Shown piece after piece: positions 1 to 11,580 of a stretch of 64,000 nucleotides of DNA. Source of the DNA: Glaciozyma antarctica PI12 (taxonomy: Eukaryota; Basidiomycota; Microbotryomycetes; Kriegeriales; Camptobasidiaceae); assembly GCA_002917775.1 (NCBI GenBank), contig KZ627161.1:1360467-1424466 (forward strand), written 5' to 3'. Under the pieces are notes generated by a model. The model had not been told where the DNA came from and ran no database searches. It saw only the letters and a program-made list of their open reading frames with translations. Each line of letters starts with the position of its first letter. The stretch's first letter is position 1. The position numbers were made by a program, and so were the translations under genes.

Positions 1-152
1 GGAGGGAGAGCGAATGAGAGGAAAAGGCGAAGTCCAAGTGCAGGCGACTTCAACGCGCCAACCGTCTCTTGGCTCTGGCTCATTCTGAACTGATTCAAAC
101 AACTTGACAATACCACGAAGGAGTACACAAAGGAACGCGAAGCTAGTACCGC

Positions 153-1940
153 TCAATCTCTCCTCGCCCTCTTGTTCGTCCCGCTCGACGCTGAAGCCGA
201 CCGCTTCGTCTGCGCAACGCAAGTCAGCACCCACCTCACAACAAGCCCAGTCATGAACTCACCCTAATCGACGACTCCCTGTCCGCCCTGCTCTCCCCCT
301 CCTCCTTCTTCACCTCGACCGCCTCCTCCTCCTCCGGCCCTCCCACCAGCATCTCCTTCCTCTTCTGCACCGTCCTAATCTCTCCCTCAATCCTATCCAC
401 CGCCTTCTTCAACTCGACCATCTGACCCAACGCCAACTGCAGCGCATCGAGCTTCTCGACATTCGTTTTCGTCGGCATGATGAGCTGCGTCGAGAGGCCC
501 AGCTCCGAGAGCGCGGCTTGGACTTTGGCGAGAACGGTGGGTTTGGGTTGAGCGATGCGAGAGGAACGGAGGGAGACGGAAGGGTAGGGGAGGGCTTTGG
601 TTGCTGAGACGGAGGGGGCGGGGTGGCGCTCGATGCAGTTCGCTGCGTCTGCACGCGGGAGGCATCAGTATTCGTGCTGGTTGGAGACAGCGAAAAAAAA
701 AGAGAACGTACCTTGCGCCGGCGTCGCCTTCCTCTTGCTGCCCTCGCCCGCCCATCCATCTGGCAATCCACCTCCGTTGAGCCCCTCGATCTCCCACCCC
801 GTCTGCCCCTTCCTCTTCCTCTCCGCATCCTTCTCGTTCCGATTACTCGCACCCTTGACTCCCCCTCCGACGCCCACTTGTACTCCTCCATGCGCTCCAA
901 TCCCTTCGCGCCCTCCGAGGATCTTGAGCAGGTCGGCTCGCTCGGCCGTGATCTTGTTGTACGCCTGCTCGAGTCGTCGGGATTCAATGTACAGGAAGTC
1001 CTCTTCGGCGATTTGTGCGGGAGTGCGGGAGAGGAGGGAGCGGAGGTAGGCCTTGCGGTCGATTTCGCGGGCTGCGGAGATTCGGGTCAGCGGAGAAAGA
1101 GGGAGCGAGTCTGAGGGGCGCACTCTTGTCGAATTGGAGAGTCGACATAATGGCTTGGCGAGGAGCATCGTCGACGGGGTGGCGAAGGCGGATGAGCTTG
1201 CGGCAGACGCTGTAATACCGCGCCTTGAGGTCCTGCGGGTGCAATACGGTTCAGCAAGCCTCCACAGGCACCTGGAAGAAGCACGCACGTCCACAGATCG
1301 CTGAGAAGGAAGCTGCCAACGATCGGCCATCACCACGAACCGCAAGTCGTACTGGTGCGCCAGCGCGAACAGGTGGTCCGTCTCCGCCTTGTCCCAGTCG
1401 GCCTCTGCAACTCGCAACTCGTCAGCTTCGCCCCTCCTTCCCCAAACGCAGCAACGCACCTGGAGGTAAAGCCTCGTACTCTGCAGCCGTGTAGGAGTAC
1501 GGTTGACTGCTCGTGTTGAACTTGGCGAACTTGTGATCTGGTGCTCCCGCTACGTGGTCCGCCGGCAGGTCCTTGACCCAGTGGTGCAGCCGCAGCTTCC
1601 TACTCGCCTCCCTCTCCTTCTCCTTCTTCTCCCCGCCCTCCTCCCCAGCCTTGGCGACCCCTCGACTCGGATTCGAAAACGCCGTCCACTGCCACTTGAC
1701 GCTCGGCCCATTCCGCTTGATCCGCTCCTTGAACTTGGGCTTGACGGTGTGGGCGAGGGCGAGAGAAGGCGCGTTGTCCCCGATGAGGGCGTAGAGCTCG
1801 CGAGTGATGCCGTCGGGGCGCTTGATGCGAGGGTCTGGAGGACCGCCTGAACGACGAGGTGGCTGGAGGGAGAGGGACGAGGACGAGGGTGGTGCCTGCT
1901 GCTGGATTTCCAGGATGTCCCGCACGTCTCTCCCCGACAT
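153..1940 (-). CDS. SWC4: SWR1/NuA4 complex subunit Swc4 (DMAP1 family)
   Basis: The family subunit is shared by the SWR1 H2A.Z-exchange and NuA4 acetyltransferase complexes and acts in the nucleus. The start at 1940 opens with MSGRDVRDILEIQ, the typical Swc4/DMAP1 opening. The SANT-like core follows: KFKERIKRNGPSVKWQWTAF, then HWVKDLPADH, then a tryptophan-rich stretch DWDKAETDHLFALAHQYDLR and FVVMADRW. Exon 3 gives DLKARYYSVCRKLIRLRHP, followed by a segment on dividing Arg/Lys helices and a C-terminal helix (TKTNVEKLDALQLALGQMVE). Introns start with GTGCGT. A last intron (donor just below 264) leads to a short basic tail ending KRARRD with stop at 153-155; without it the stop would be at 251. 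The start codon lies about 160 bp from the first coding sequence of the divergent acetyltransferase gene. Identification is confident; the last exon is inferred. Confidence 0.88.
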
Positions 1941-2093
1941 GTTGACTCTTGAGGAGGGTTGGGGAGCTAAAGGGAACGAAGGAGGAAGATTCCGCTTCGT
2001 GCGGCCCTCTCTCCTCAACGACTCCTCCTGCTCTCTTTCTGGCTTTGGAACGATACCTAGTACTCCCCAGAAGGTACCAGAAAGACAGCCTGG

Positions 2094-2865
2094 GACTCCC
2101 AGTACGGTACGCTCTGCCTTTCGACGCCGCGCTCTCAATCCTCTGCACGAACGCGTTCTTCGACACCTGGAACCGTTCGAGTACTCGTTCGTTCCAAACA
2201 GCTTATCCTGACCCTCGCTCCCCGCAGACAACTGGTTCGCCCAAGAGCCCACACTTCCCCTCCTCATCACCTCCGAAAACTCCGATCCCCTCTCTCCCTC
2301 TCAGTCCTCGCGCCGCCGCTTCTACGCCGCCATGATCTCCTCCGCTCGACGCCAAAAAGCCACCATCCGCGTCGCCGTATCCCCCTCAAACGAGATCCTA
2401 GGCTGCGCAATCTGGGACAGCCCAGGAAACCGCCTCTCAACCTCCCCCATCGCGCTCTGGAAGACGGGCTTCCTGCGCTTGCTCTGGAGCTGGGGGCTCA
2501 CAGGATATCGCCGAATCACTCACTTTGAATCAGAAGTCGAGCGACTAGCGAAGGAGGCATTTGCGGCCAAGGGGGATCAAGGAGGTCCGCTCGACGTGGC
2601 GTACCTCGCGCTTATTGCGACGCACGTCGAGCATCAGAAGAAGGGCGTTGCGGGGTACCTCCTGAGGGACGGAGTGAAGAAATTCGAGGGACTACCTTTG
2701 CTCTTCGAGGCGACTATGGCGAACGCGGTCAGGGTTTATGCGAGGGAGGGGTACGAGGTGGTCGGGGAGACGAAGTTGGCGCCGGGGGAGGTGGATGCGG
2801 ACGGATGCTTGGTTGGGGAGAAAGTGGCAGAGGGACTGCCGCTTTACGTGATGGTCAAGTGGTGA
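2094..2865 (+). CDS. GNAT-family N-acetyltransferase, 5' end unresolved
   Basis: Fungal GNAT (acetyl-CoA-dependent N-acetyltransferase) of unknown substrate. The second exon runs to the stop at 2863-2865 and holds the acetyl-CoA binding strand and loop: YLALIATHVEHQKKGVAGYL resembles motif A (V-x-x-x-x-Q/R-x-x-G-x-A), followed by LLFEATMANAVRVYAREGYE (motif B). A first exon in another frame (around 2094-2175) reads DAALSILCTNAFFDTWN, typical of the N-terminal GNAT helix. It would join to DNWFAQEPTLP through an intron with donor GTACTC and acceptor CCCGCAG near 2217. No ATG lies in frame upstream before the divergent SWC4 start, so the true start (or a missing short first exon) is unknown. The 3' end converges on the MDR gene, 148 bp away. 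Confidence 0.72.
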
Positions 2866-3012
2866 GAGGGGCGAGATCGTTTGCATTGTAGTCAGTCGTT
2901 GCGAGTCGTTCCTCGGTTCGCTGCTCCTCTCTCTCTGCTTCTCGCCACAGCAAGCGAAAATACACCCGAGACGACTCCAGTACTGCATCTATTACAGCTC
3001 AACGACCTGCGT

Positions 3013-4210
3013 CTACGACGACCTGACAACAACCACCACTTTCCCCCTCGCCCGCCCCTCATTCAACCTCTCGTACCCCTTCGCAGCCTCCTCAAATTTC
3101 CACTCCGAATCCACCCACACTTCGACTCCCTGCTCCACCAACCTCAGCGCCTCCCGCAGCAGCTCCGTATCGCGCCGCAAGCCAACGCACGCATACCTCG
3201 GTCCGCTCCCCCACCAGCTCCAGAAGTGCCTCATCACCATGCGAGGGTGCCAGGCATAGATCACTGGTCCTCCCATTGACGAGCGCGAAGTCTTGTCGCC
3301 CACGATGGTGATGTAGCTCCCGCCGTCCCTGAACTCGGGCGTGCGAGGAACGAGGAGCGAAGGGAGGATCCCGAACAGCTCGTCCCCGCCTACGCAATCG
3401 ATGATAGCGACGTACCCTTCCGCCGGCCGTAATTCAGCCAGTCGCGCCGGTATTGATTCCCTCGTATAATCAATCGTCGTCTCCGCTCCGAGCGACTTGA
3501 CGAACTCGGCATTCCTCGACGAGCAAGTCGCGATAACCCTCGCGCCGAGCTTTCGGACGGCGTCCTGCACCGCCCAAATTCCTACGGCGGAACTACTGCC
3601 TAGGACGACGATGGTGGGCGGATGGGAGGATGGAGGGAGGAGAGTGTAGGGCGGGGAGAGGGTCGTGAGAGCCGTGAGGGCGACGAGGGGGATCGAGGCA
3701 GCCTGGACGTGGGAGAGAGTGGCGGGCTTGTGAAGTAGGGTGGTGGTATCGGTAATGAGGATCTCGGAGAGGCAGCCAGTGTTGGGTTTACCGAGCTGGG
3801 GAGGAGATGAGAATCAGCGCCGGAGGCCCGGAAAGGCTCTAGGGCGAATCAGCGGAGACTCACTGGAGTGAAGCTCAGACCAAACACCTCGTCTCCGACC
3901 TTGAAGTCTGTCCTTGCTGTTCCGACTTGAAGGACGCGGCCTGAGAAATCGGCGGCGATTCCCTTCGGGTAGGCGAGCTGAGGGAGGCGGAAGATGGGCG
4001 CGTTCGCGAGCTGGACGTCCACTGGGACAGAGAGACGTTAGGTGCCGTCGGAAAGAGCGCTGCGAAGGGATGCTCACCTGGGTTAAGCGCGGCAGCATGC
4101 ACTTCGATGACGAGGGACGAAGGCGAGAGCTCCGCCGGCACAGCGACGGGTACGAGGGCGAGAGTCGAAGCCAACGGAGGTGTAGTGTAGGACCAGGCTT
4201 TGAAAGACAT
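3013..4210 (-). CDS. MDR-superfamily NAD(P)H oxidoreductase (zinc-free quinone-oxidoreductase type)
   Basis: Probable NAD(P)H-dependent reductase of the medium-chain dehydrogenase/reductase family; substrate not predictable. Three exons: 4210-4079, 4021-3864 and 3795-3013. The ATG at 4210 gives MSFKAWSYTTPPLAS. The catalytic domain shows EVHAAALNPVDVQLAN, GIAADFSGRVLQVG and VGDEVFGLS, all GroES-like features. The Rossmann segment has VVLGSSSAVGIWAVQDAV (Ser-rich variant of the AxxGxxG loop) and IDCVGGDELF. The zinc-binding cysteines of alcohol dehydrogenases are absent. A C-terminal WVDSEWKFEEAAKGYERL is typical of the family. It is divergent from the AP-3 sigma gene with 328 bp between the starts. 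Confidence 0.85.
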
Positions 4211-4538
4211 CCGGTGGGGAGGGAGACGAGCTACTCGTCGCGAAGAGGGACCGCGTCGAGAGAGAGGGGCTGAGGCAAGATCAGCAGCGTCCACCACCGC
4301 TCGTCGTGGGATGTTGGGCGTACCCTGAAGGAGCGTGAGTTACAGCAGAGCAGAATAAGCCAAATCGAGGTGAGCGCAGGAGGAAGAGGAGCATCTACAC
4401 AGCTTCCTCCAGGTGAGCACCTTCTCTTCAACCACCACTCTCCGACCTCCGAACACACACCAGCAGCCCCTACGCCTTCTCCCTGCAACACCTCCAGTCA
4501 AGCACCCCAGCGTCCGAACCTCTGGCTTCCCAGCAGCG
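4211..4538. promoter_or_regulatory. Bidirectional promoter interval between MDR oxidoreductase and AP-3 sigma
   Basis: This 328-bp interval separates two outward-facing start codons (4210 minus, 4539 plus), so it must contain both promoters and 5' leaders. I see pyrimidine-rich stretches near the AP-3 side but no clear TATA box or other site I can name. Confidence 0.5.
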
Positions 4539-5380
4539 ATGATTCACGGAGGTGCGTCTTCCTCTCTCTCTCGTGGCTCTCCCCCACTGAACGCGCCGCC
4601 CACAGTCCTGATCTTCAACAACGCCGGCAAGGCTCGTCTAACCAAGTTGTACGTAGCCCACTCCGCCCTCCCAGTCTCGAGCTAACGAGCTCCCGCCAAC
4701 AGCTAACTCCGTCCGTCCCTCCTCCCCCTGACCTCCCTCCGCTCTAACGCGCTCATCCCCCAGCCCTCCTCCCCCTCCGCCCGCGCCAAGATCCTTCAAC
4801 GCATCTTCAACCTCGTCTCGGTGCGCGGCGACACGCTGTGTAACTTTGTCGAGCTACCACCGGGGTTCGGGTTCGGAGAGGACGGCGAGAAGGAGGAGAA
4901 GGACGACGAGGACTTGAGGGTTATTTATCGACACTATGCGACGCTGTACTTTGTGATGGTGGTGGATCAGAGCGAGAGCGAGCTGGGGATCTTGGACTTG
5001 ATTCAGGTGAGTCGGCGCGCGCGAGGGGAAGAGGGGAGCTGATGGAGCTTGGTGCAGGTCTTTGTCGAGTCGCTGGACCGATGTTTCGAGAACGTATGCG
5101 AGCTGGACTTGATCTTCTCCTTTGACAAGGTGCGTCCTGCGACTGGGGAGCTGTGAGAAAGCAACTGACGCGCGTCGTCGTCTCGCAGGTTCATGCGCTG
5201 CTATCCTGCATCGTGACAGGCGGACTGGTACTCGATACCAGCATCGAATCGATACACAAGAGCTTCAACTCTCAACTGGCGGCGCGGAAGAGCTCGGCGT
5301 CGTCGGGATTGAGTTTGGGGGGGTCGGGCGTGGTGGCGGAGCAGTGGGATCGGTTCGGCTTCCAAGGTAGAGGACGATGA
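4539..5380 (+). CDS. APS3: AP-3 adaptor complex sigma subunit
   Basis: Small subunit of the AP-3 clathrin-type adaptor, which sorts cargo from Golgi/endosomes to the vacuole. The ATG sits in a 13-nt first exon (4539-4551, donor GTGCGT). After splicing the start reads MIHGVLIFNNAGKARLTK, the conserved sigma-longin opening. Later exons give LRVIYRHYATLYFVMVVD, ESELGILDLIQ, VFVESLDRCFENVCELDLIF and VHALLSCIVTGGLVLDTSIE, diagnostic of AP-3 sigma. The family is usually about 190 residues. A short acidic insert (GEDGEKEEKDDED) precedes LRVIYRHY. The second intron's donor could be after TTG-TAC (4653) or two codons earlier; only the first keeps frame with SARAKILQRIF. The 3' end converges on SWI1 with 95 bp between stops. 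Confidence 0.92.
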
Positions 5381-5475
5381 CGCCTGCTGTGGAATAAAAA
5401 CCGAGTACCAAGGCGCTTTCGTCGAACCCGTCCCTTGTTATTGTCACGCCAACCTACACCCCGGTCCAAACCTCC

Positions 5476-8400
5476 TCACTCCTTGCTCCCCCTCTTCGGA
5501 TCCACCAACCCCGCTCCCATCAACTTGACGAACATCGGCGCTCCCGACGGCCCAAACAAGCCCTCGAACATCGACCTCGAGTCCGCCAACAAGACCGGTG
5601 GGCCACCCGGGTTTGCGCCATTCGCCGGGGGCTGCCTCGCCTTGACCGTCGCGCGATCCGCCTCGGTGGGATTACACCCTCTGGGCTTATCCTCGAAGTC
5701 GCCATTCATGCCGAGCCCGAACCAAGGCGCATCGGCGTCCTCCTGGCTCTTGCCCGTCGTCCCGCCTACGTCCGAGAGGATCTGGAGGGTCGCGATGCAG
5801 CGGTCGCAGAGCGTTCCGAACGGGTTCTCCGCAGGGTCGGCTGATACGCTCGTCAGTCTTCGGACGACGCGGAGGAGACCTTTGATGAAGGCGGGGACGA
5901 CGCGGAGGCGGAGCTTGAGCTCGACGGGGGCGAAGAAGGCGAGGTTGTAGATGCTCATTGCGAGGTTCTCGGTGTAGATAAGCCCCGGCTCAGAGGTGAC
6001 GACTTGGAAGTCGGCTTCGGTGATGGGGAGGAGGTGGATGAGGGATTCGAAGAGGGGGAAGAGATCGCGCGTCGCGAGCGCTTTGGCGAGCACGCTGCGG
6101 TTGCTGTCGGTGAGGGTGATACGTGCGAAGGTGGCGAGGCCGAGGTCGACGTAGTGGGAGAGGTTCTGATGGGGAGGTTGGGCGAGACGGGCGGCCGAGG
6201 AGGGGGAGGAGGAGAGGTCGAAGTAGAGTTGGTCCTGGTGGTCCGAGTCGGCGAGGAAGAACGTGAGGAGGTCGAAGAGCGAGGCGACCGTTTCGGGCGA
6301 GTGCCTGCTCAGTCGTACCTCGAGTCCAAAGTTGCTCAACGTGACCAGAACGTCCTTCCGCAACGCCATCGACTCCGCCGCCGAGACCTGCACCGGCCAC
6401 CGTCCCTTCGTCGGTCCGTTTCTCCGCAAGGGCAAGTTGGCGACCCGAACGAGGACCTCCAGCAGGTCGGGCCGGCTGACCATCGTCCTGGCGTTCTCTT
6501 CCCAGAGCGACAAGTTGCGAAGGAGGTTGGTGATGGCCGAGACGGTCTCGACGGGACCTAGAGGGCAGAGTCCATCGTTCGAAAGGTCGTTCGCCGTCTT
6601 GAGCGCCGAGACTGGGTCGCCGAGTAGCTCCGCCTCCTCCTCCGTGACGAGTCGAAACAGGTCGCGGTACGTGAGGGGCGCCAAGATCGACTCGTCCTTG
6701 CCGCCTTTTGACCGCGTCCAGCTCGCCTCGTCCAGCTCTGCATCGCTGAACTCTCCCTCGATCCCAAACGCCGTCTCCTCGAGTAGGTCGACGAGTTCGT
6801 CGAGGAGGAACCCGCAGCTGGAGAGGGGGAAGTGGAGGTTCGTTTGGTCGTTGGGAAAGATTCGCATCGCGAGGGAGAGGAGGGTGAGGACGTTGAGGGC
6901 GAAAGCGACTTCGGTGCCTAACCGAGACTTGAGCGACATCGTCAACGAGTGAATGTCGACGTTTCCTACAAAGCGAGCGGGTAAGCATGCGTTCCACCTC
7001 GCGCGGAGAAGGATGGTTTACCGAGCTCTGCGGCTATTCTTGTTGGTTTACGCGACGCGACGTTGTGCATGAGCTCCTCCACTTGGGCAAGATCCCAGCC
7101 CGCATACGTGTCGACGCTCCGCGACAGTGGGACGTACTCGATCTTCTGCCGCTTGCGACGAGGCGGTCCCGTGGGAAGTTCTGGCGTCGCTCGCTTGACG
7201 TCGTCCGTCGAGAGGGAGGGGCCAGGACGGCCTGAGAGGGAGGGCGCGGCGTTCGTCGAGGGATCGAGAGCCGAGTTGAAAGGTTGGGCGAGAGTCGAGG
7301 TAGATGCGGCGGAGGGGTCGGTGGAGAAGGATGAGGGAGCAGGCGTGCCGGCGTACGAGTTCGAGGGCGCGGGGGACGGAGCGGGGGATGGAGCTCCATA
7401 CGATTCGGCGTCATCTGCTTGAAACCAACGTTAATGTGAGTCTCGAGGAACGCAGCGGGAAGAACGTACCCTGGACACTCTTCCCCTTCTTCGCAGGCTG
7501 GACCTTCCTTTTCTTCTCGACCTCCTTCCCCTTGCCCTTCATCTTGCGATCGTCCAAGACAGCCGGTGGCGTCGCTGCCTGCTGGTACGTTGCCTGCTGC
7601 TGCTGCGGTGTCGGTACTCGCTGCGTCCCCATCCCCAGCGGAAGCCCTTGCATCGGAAGTCCTTGGGGGAGCTGCCTCGGCGACTGCTGGAACGACGAGT
7701 TCGAAGGTGAAGGCGCGGCGTTTTGAAGGCTCGAAGGTTGCTGAACTTGGCCGTAGAAGCCACCTTGGCTGGCCGTGCGAGGGATGAGGTTCTGAGGGGC
7801 TTGTGGGAGAGGAGGGTTCTGAACGGGAGTCGAGGAGTTGAGAGGGGGCGCTCCACCGGAAGCGAGACGCATTTGTTGATTGCGCTGGAGAAAGGCTTGC
7901 TCGAACGGCCAGAGCGTCGTTTGGTAGGCCTACAAAGGAGTAAGGTCAGGTCTACGAAGCAGGAGCGAGAGTTCGAGGGACGAACGTGGGTGATAGCTTT
8001 GAGACGCGAGTCGGGATGCGCGCCGGACACGTCGGGTTGGAAGCCCAGCTGAGTGATGACGTTCGGAAGCGTTCCTTGTTGGTACACCTGCACGATACGC
8101 AACGTCAGCAACAAGTATCGCGAACGCGCTGCTCTCCACGAACCTGCTGAAAGCCTCCGCCCTGTACGACAACTGAAAACAACGTCAGCTCCCGTGTCCT
8201 CGTTAAGCAAACACGAACTTACGAGCATAGAACCTCGCCAGATCGAGCTGCCTCCCTTCGACCACCGGCGGGCCGGGGAACTGGATGCCCTTCTTCGTGA
8301 AGAACTCGACGAGCGTACGCGCGAACGCGATGGATGGAGAGCTATGCTGGGGGGCCTGCTGCTGCTGCTGCTGAGGCGCCTGTCCCTGCGCCAGTCCTGC

Positions 8401-8985
8401 TCCCTGCCTAGGATACCCGTACGCGCCTCCTGCGTTCCCGTTGACGGGCGCTGGACTCCCTCCTCCTCCTCCTCCACTTGCCGCAGGCGATCCCGGGTGT
8501 CCCATCCCCACTGCTCCCTGCTGAGCTGCCCGCTGGCGAAGCATGTAGTCGCGGATAGCCTGTTGCTGGTTGGGAGGGAGCGCCGCGAACTTCTCTGGAG
8601 TAAGGCCGGCGAAGGGGTTCTGTTGTCCTTGCTGCTGCTGCTGGTACTGTTGAGAGGGGGGAGGAGGTTGGGAGAGGGGTGGTTGCTGGCCGTTTTGGTT
8701 ATGATATGGCGCGGAGGGGTCTTGTTGATACGAGCCGTCCTGGAGCTGAGACGAGGGGTTGCGCTGCTGCTGCTGATAAGGGTTCGACTGCTGAGGCTGG
8801 CCTTGCTGCTGCTGTTGTTGTTGCTGCTGCATCGCGGCCTGCTGAGCGAGTTGTTGCTGGAGGAGACTCGACGACGAGTTGCTCTGGGAGGGGTAGGAGG
8901 GGTTGGCGTTGGGAGGGAAGGCGCCGCCGGTGTACGAAGGCTGTCCCTGCCATTGCTCGCCGCCTTGCGCAGGCTGCGCGTACAT
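5476..8985 (-). CDS. SWI1: SWI/SNF chromatin-remodelling subunit Swi1 (ARID domain)
   Basis: DNA-binding subunit of the SWI/SNF nucleosome remodeller (BAF250/ARID1 relative). The start at 8985 gives MYAQPAQGGEQWQGQPS, followed by a long Gln/Pro-rich low-complexity region (about 8340-8880) encoded by CAG/CAA runs. The ARID domain is assembled across small exons: IAFARTLVEFFTKKGIQFP, then VVQGGGFQQ, VYQQGTLPNVITQLGFQP, RLKAITH, and AYQTTLWPFEQAFLQ. A Lys-rich nuclear segment follows at 7490-7560 (KMKGKGKEVEKKRK). The C-terminal part (6950-5476) is an all-helical BAF250-C-like domain containing TEVAFALNVLTLLSLAMRI and ITNLLRNLSLWEENARTM. The reading frame extends a little upstream of 8985 without an ATG, so a further 5' exon is possible. 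Confidence 0.88.
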
Positions 8986-9814
8986 CGAGAGCTGGTCGAC
9001 GAGGTTGGCTGTAGGCGGGCTTGAGAGCGGCCGAGGGGCGGGGTGGCTGAGAGGGAGAAGTGGTCGTAGCCCCGAGTGTTGCCCTGGCTAGAGAGTCACG
9101 AAGGAAGACGCGTTGAGAGTTCTGCGCGTAGATGAAAGCCGCGTTAGCTGGCTGAGGCTAACCTCGTGCTGGGAGTCGTCACCAGTGGAGGGCAGGCTCA
9201 CCTTCGACTGAGCGTCCTAGCTACTCGACCAGAGTCGTCCGGGAGATTGTATCGACTGGTCCAGCGTTTGCTTGAGTGCGAGGCGTTCTTCTCACCACGT
9301 GACGGAGCGAGGGACAAAGAGGGAGACGAAGGGGCGGGAAGGGGGGGGAGGGCAGTCGTCGTCGTCGTCTGCGCAGAGGGAGCCAGGCTCAGCTGAGATA
9401 CTCTTTGCAGAGATCAACAGCCTTGAGACTCACCGAGGGGCTTGGAGATTCTCGTCGCGTCGACGTGCCGGGCAAGAGCGCCTGAGGCAGGCGGGACAGG
9501 CCGAGTCGATGAATTCGTCAGCCTGGCCTGGCGCCTCCGAGTCTCGTGGGGATCGCGGGTAGGTCTTCCTCTCCTATTGCATACACGCACTACAGAGTCT
9601 ACTGAACGAGCAAGGCAGCAGGATCGACTTGGGGAGAAATTTGAGCAAGGTGCCCTCGAAACTCGGAGTCCGACTCAATCGCCCAATTCACACTCTCCCT
9701 GTCTCTCCTGATCCAGCCCGCAGCGGAAACCCTTGGCGATAAAGCCAAAGCTCTTTAACAACAGTTGTGCGAGGATTAAACATCCGAATCGAAACCCCCC
9801 TCCCCCCCTCGCTC
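8986..9814. other. Intergenic: SWI1 5' region and 3' flank of the next minus-strand gene
   Basis: 829 bp between SWI1 (start 8985) and the stop at 9815 of the gene upstream of it. Sequence immediately above 8985 stays open in the SWI1 frame for roughly 30 codons (SSPPTANLVDQLS before the ATG), which may be leader or an extra exon. Beyond that I see no conserved coding sequence, only several splice-like GCTGAC/GCTAAC motifs and an ACT-rich stretch near 9550-9700. Confidence 0.4.
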
Positions 9815-11580
9815 TCAGAACTCATGCTCGAGGCTCTGCTTCCGCCTCCACCCCTCCCACCTCTTCCTTCCCTGCTCCATCAACTCCGCCTTCCTCGCCA
9901 CCACAGCCGCAGATTCCTGCGGTTCCCCCACCTCTTCCACCGTCTCCTCCTCCTCCGCCTCCTCGAGCAATTCCTCCGCCACGTCCAACCCCGGCGGCAC
10001 AGCTAACGGCGTCCGACTACTCGGCGGCACCGGCGCGCTCCCCATCGGGAACCCCATCTCGTCGAGAACGCACCGACAGTCCCGCGCGAGCCGTCGAGGC
10101 CACCAAGACGGGCTATCGTCGTTCCACGTCTTCGAATACGACTTGAGCTGGGCGGAGGGGTACGCGAGAGGTCCGTAGAGCCCTTCGGTGAGGCAGCGTT
10201 GAGCGTCTGGAGCGACTTCGATGAGCTCGTTGACGAGGAGCGTCACTTCTTTGAAAGAGGCGTTCGCGCCGCTCCCTGATTCGTCGCTCGAGCCAGAGGT
10301 CGACGAGGCGGCGATGTAGTTCTCGAGAGCGTCGATGAGCTCGACGACGAGTTGTAGCTCGATTCGAACGCGCTTGCCAGCACCGATTGATCGTGCGAGA
10401 CGTCTTCGGAAGGGGCCGAGGGGATTTAGGGAGGATGAAGGGGCGGAGGAAGAAGTTGTGCGGGAGGAAGAGGTGTTGAGGGGGTAGGAGCGGTTAGAAG
10501 GCTGGCGGGGAGGGGGTTGGGGTGTTGCGCGGTTGCTGAAGTAGGAGAGGTAGTGCCAAGGGTCGAGCTGCGTCGTGAGCGCTTCGTCTCCCTGCGAGAA
10601 TTCCCAACCCGAATCAGCACACCTCTTTCAATACGAAACGCAACGAAAGCCTTACCTGCTCCTGCCCAAACTTGTCTCTCCCTTCACTCTCCTCGACGTC
10701 CTTCCCCCAGTTCTTCCAGCTCTCCAACGGCCCGTCCCTGCTCCCTCCCTTCGACCCAGCCGACGACGAGTCCGACATCTGACGCGCGACCTTATTCCGC
10801 GGTTCAGGAGGGTACGAATGAACGGAAGAAGCGTCGGAGACGGAGGTGGTGGAGGAATCGGCATGTCGGCGCGAGAGGGACGAAGGAGCGAAGCTGTTCC
10901 CTCCGTCGGTCGTGAGGCTTGGTCTTCGAGATTCGTCTCGAATCCCAGCGAGGAGCGGCATAGAGGAAGTGCTGAGGTTCCCGACTGTCGTCCCGTTCGA
11001 AGTGGTGGAGCCGGGAGTGGAGGCGAAGGAGGAGAGGGAGGTGCGGTTCGGATGGGGGAGGGAGGACTCTCGAGAGAGGGGGGAGAAGAACGAGGTGGAG
11101 ACTTGGGAACCTCGACGGCGTCGTTCGGCTTCGGTGAAGGTGGGAGGCCAGCTGCGCGAGTTGGGAGAGGGCCGACTGGGGGAAGCGGGCTACAGCAAGC
11201 GAGAGGTCAGCTCCCTCCTACTCCCGCCTTGGAGCACGAATGCAAGGACGTACCGTACTCCTGTGCCCATTCGCATACGCCCCTCCGTCCTCACGCCCTC
11301 TCCCGAGTCCCTCCTCGTACCCCAGCTGCTCATCCCCATCCTTCTCCCAGCTCTCCCCTCTCTCCTCTCCTCCACCGTACTGCGTCGTCCCAATCTCCAC
11401 CACTGGCTCCTGCTGCTCCTCCTTCTGTCCCTTCTTGCGCAGAAAAGTCGCCTTGAAGATCGGAGCACTTTAATCAATCCGCGCTGGTCAGTCTCGAGGG
11501 GGCGGGGCTGAGTAGGAGCTGAGGGGGCCTCACCTCGTTCGGCTGCCGATCTGCTTCTCCTCCGTCTTTGAGCTCGACAT
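9815..11580 (-). CDS. Uncharacterised Ser/Pro-rich protein with conserved-looking C-terminal helical domain
   Basis: I do not recognise this family. Four exons read through cleanly: ATG at 11580 (MSSSKTEEKQIGSR), then SAPIFKATFLRKKGQ in exon 2, a Ser/Thr/Pro-rich disordered exon 3, and exon 4 after a GTAAGG intron beginning GDEALTTQLDPWHYLSYFSN. The C-terminal half is helical: RVRIELQLVVELIDALENYI, FKEVTLLVNELIEVAP and YSKTWNDDSPSWWPRRLARD. It ends EHEF with the stop at 9815-9817. Length is about 525 residues. No membrane segment or signal peptide is visible. The WPRRLARD...CVLDEMG region looks like a folded domain, probably of fungal or basidiomycete distribution. No function is proposed. 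Confidence 0.7.

Noticed and set aside
8340-8880. CAG/CTG microsatellite
   Set aside because: The repeats are in frame, interrupted by CAA and other codons, and encode the Gln-rich arm of Swi1, so they are coding, not a satellite.
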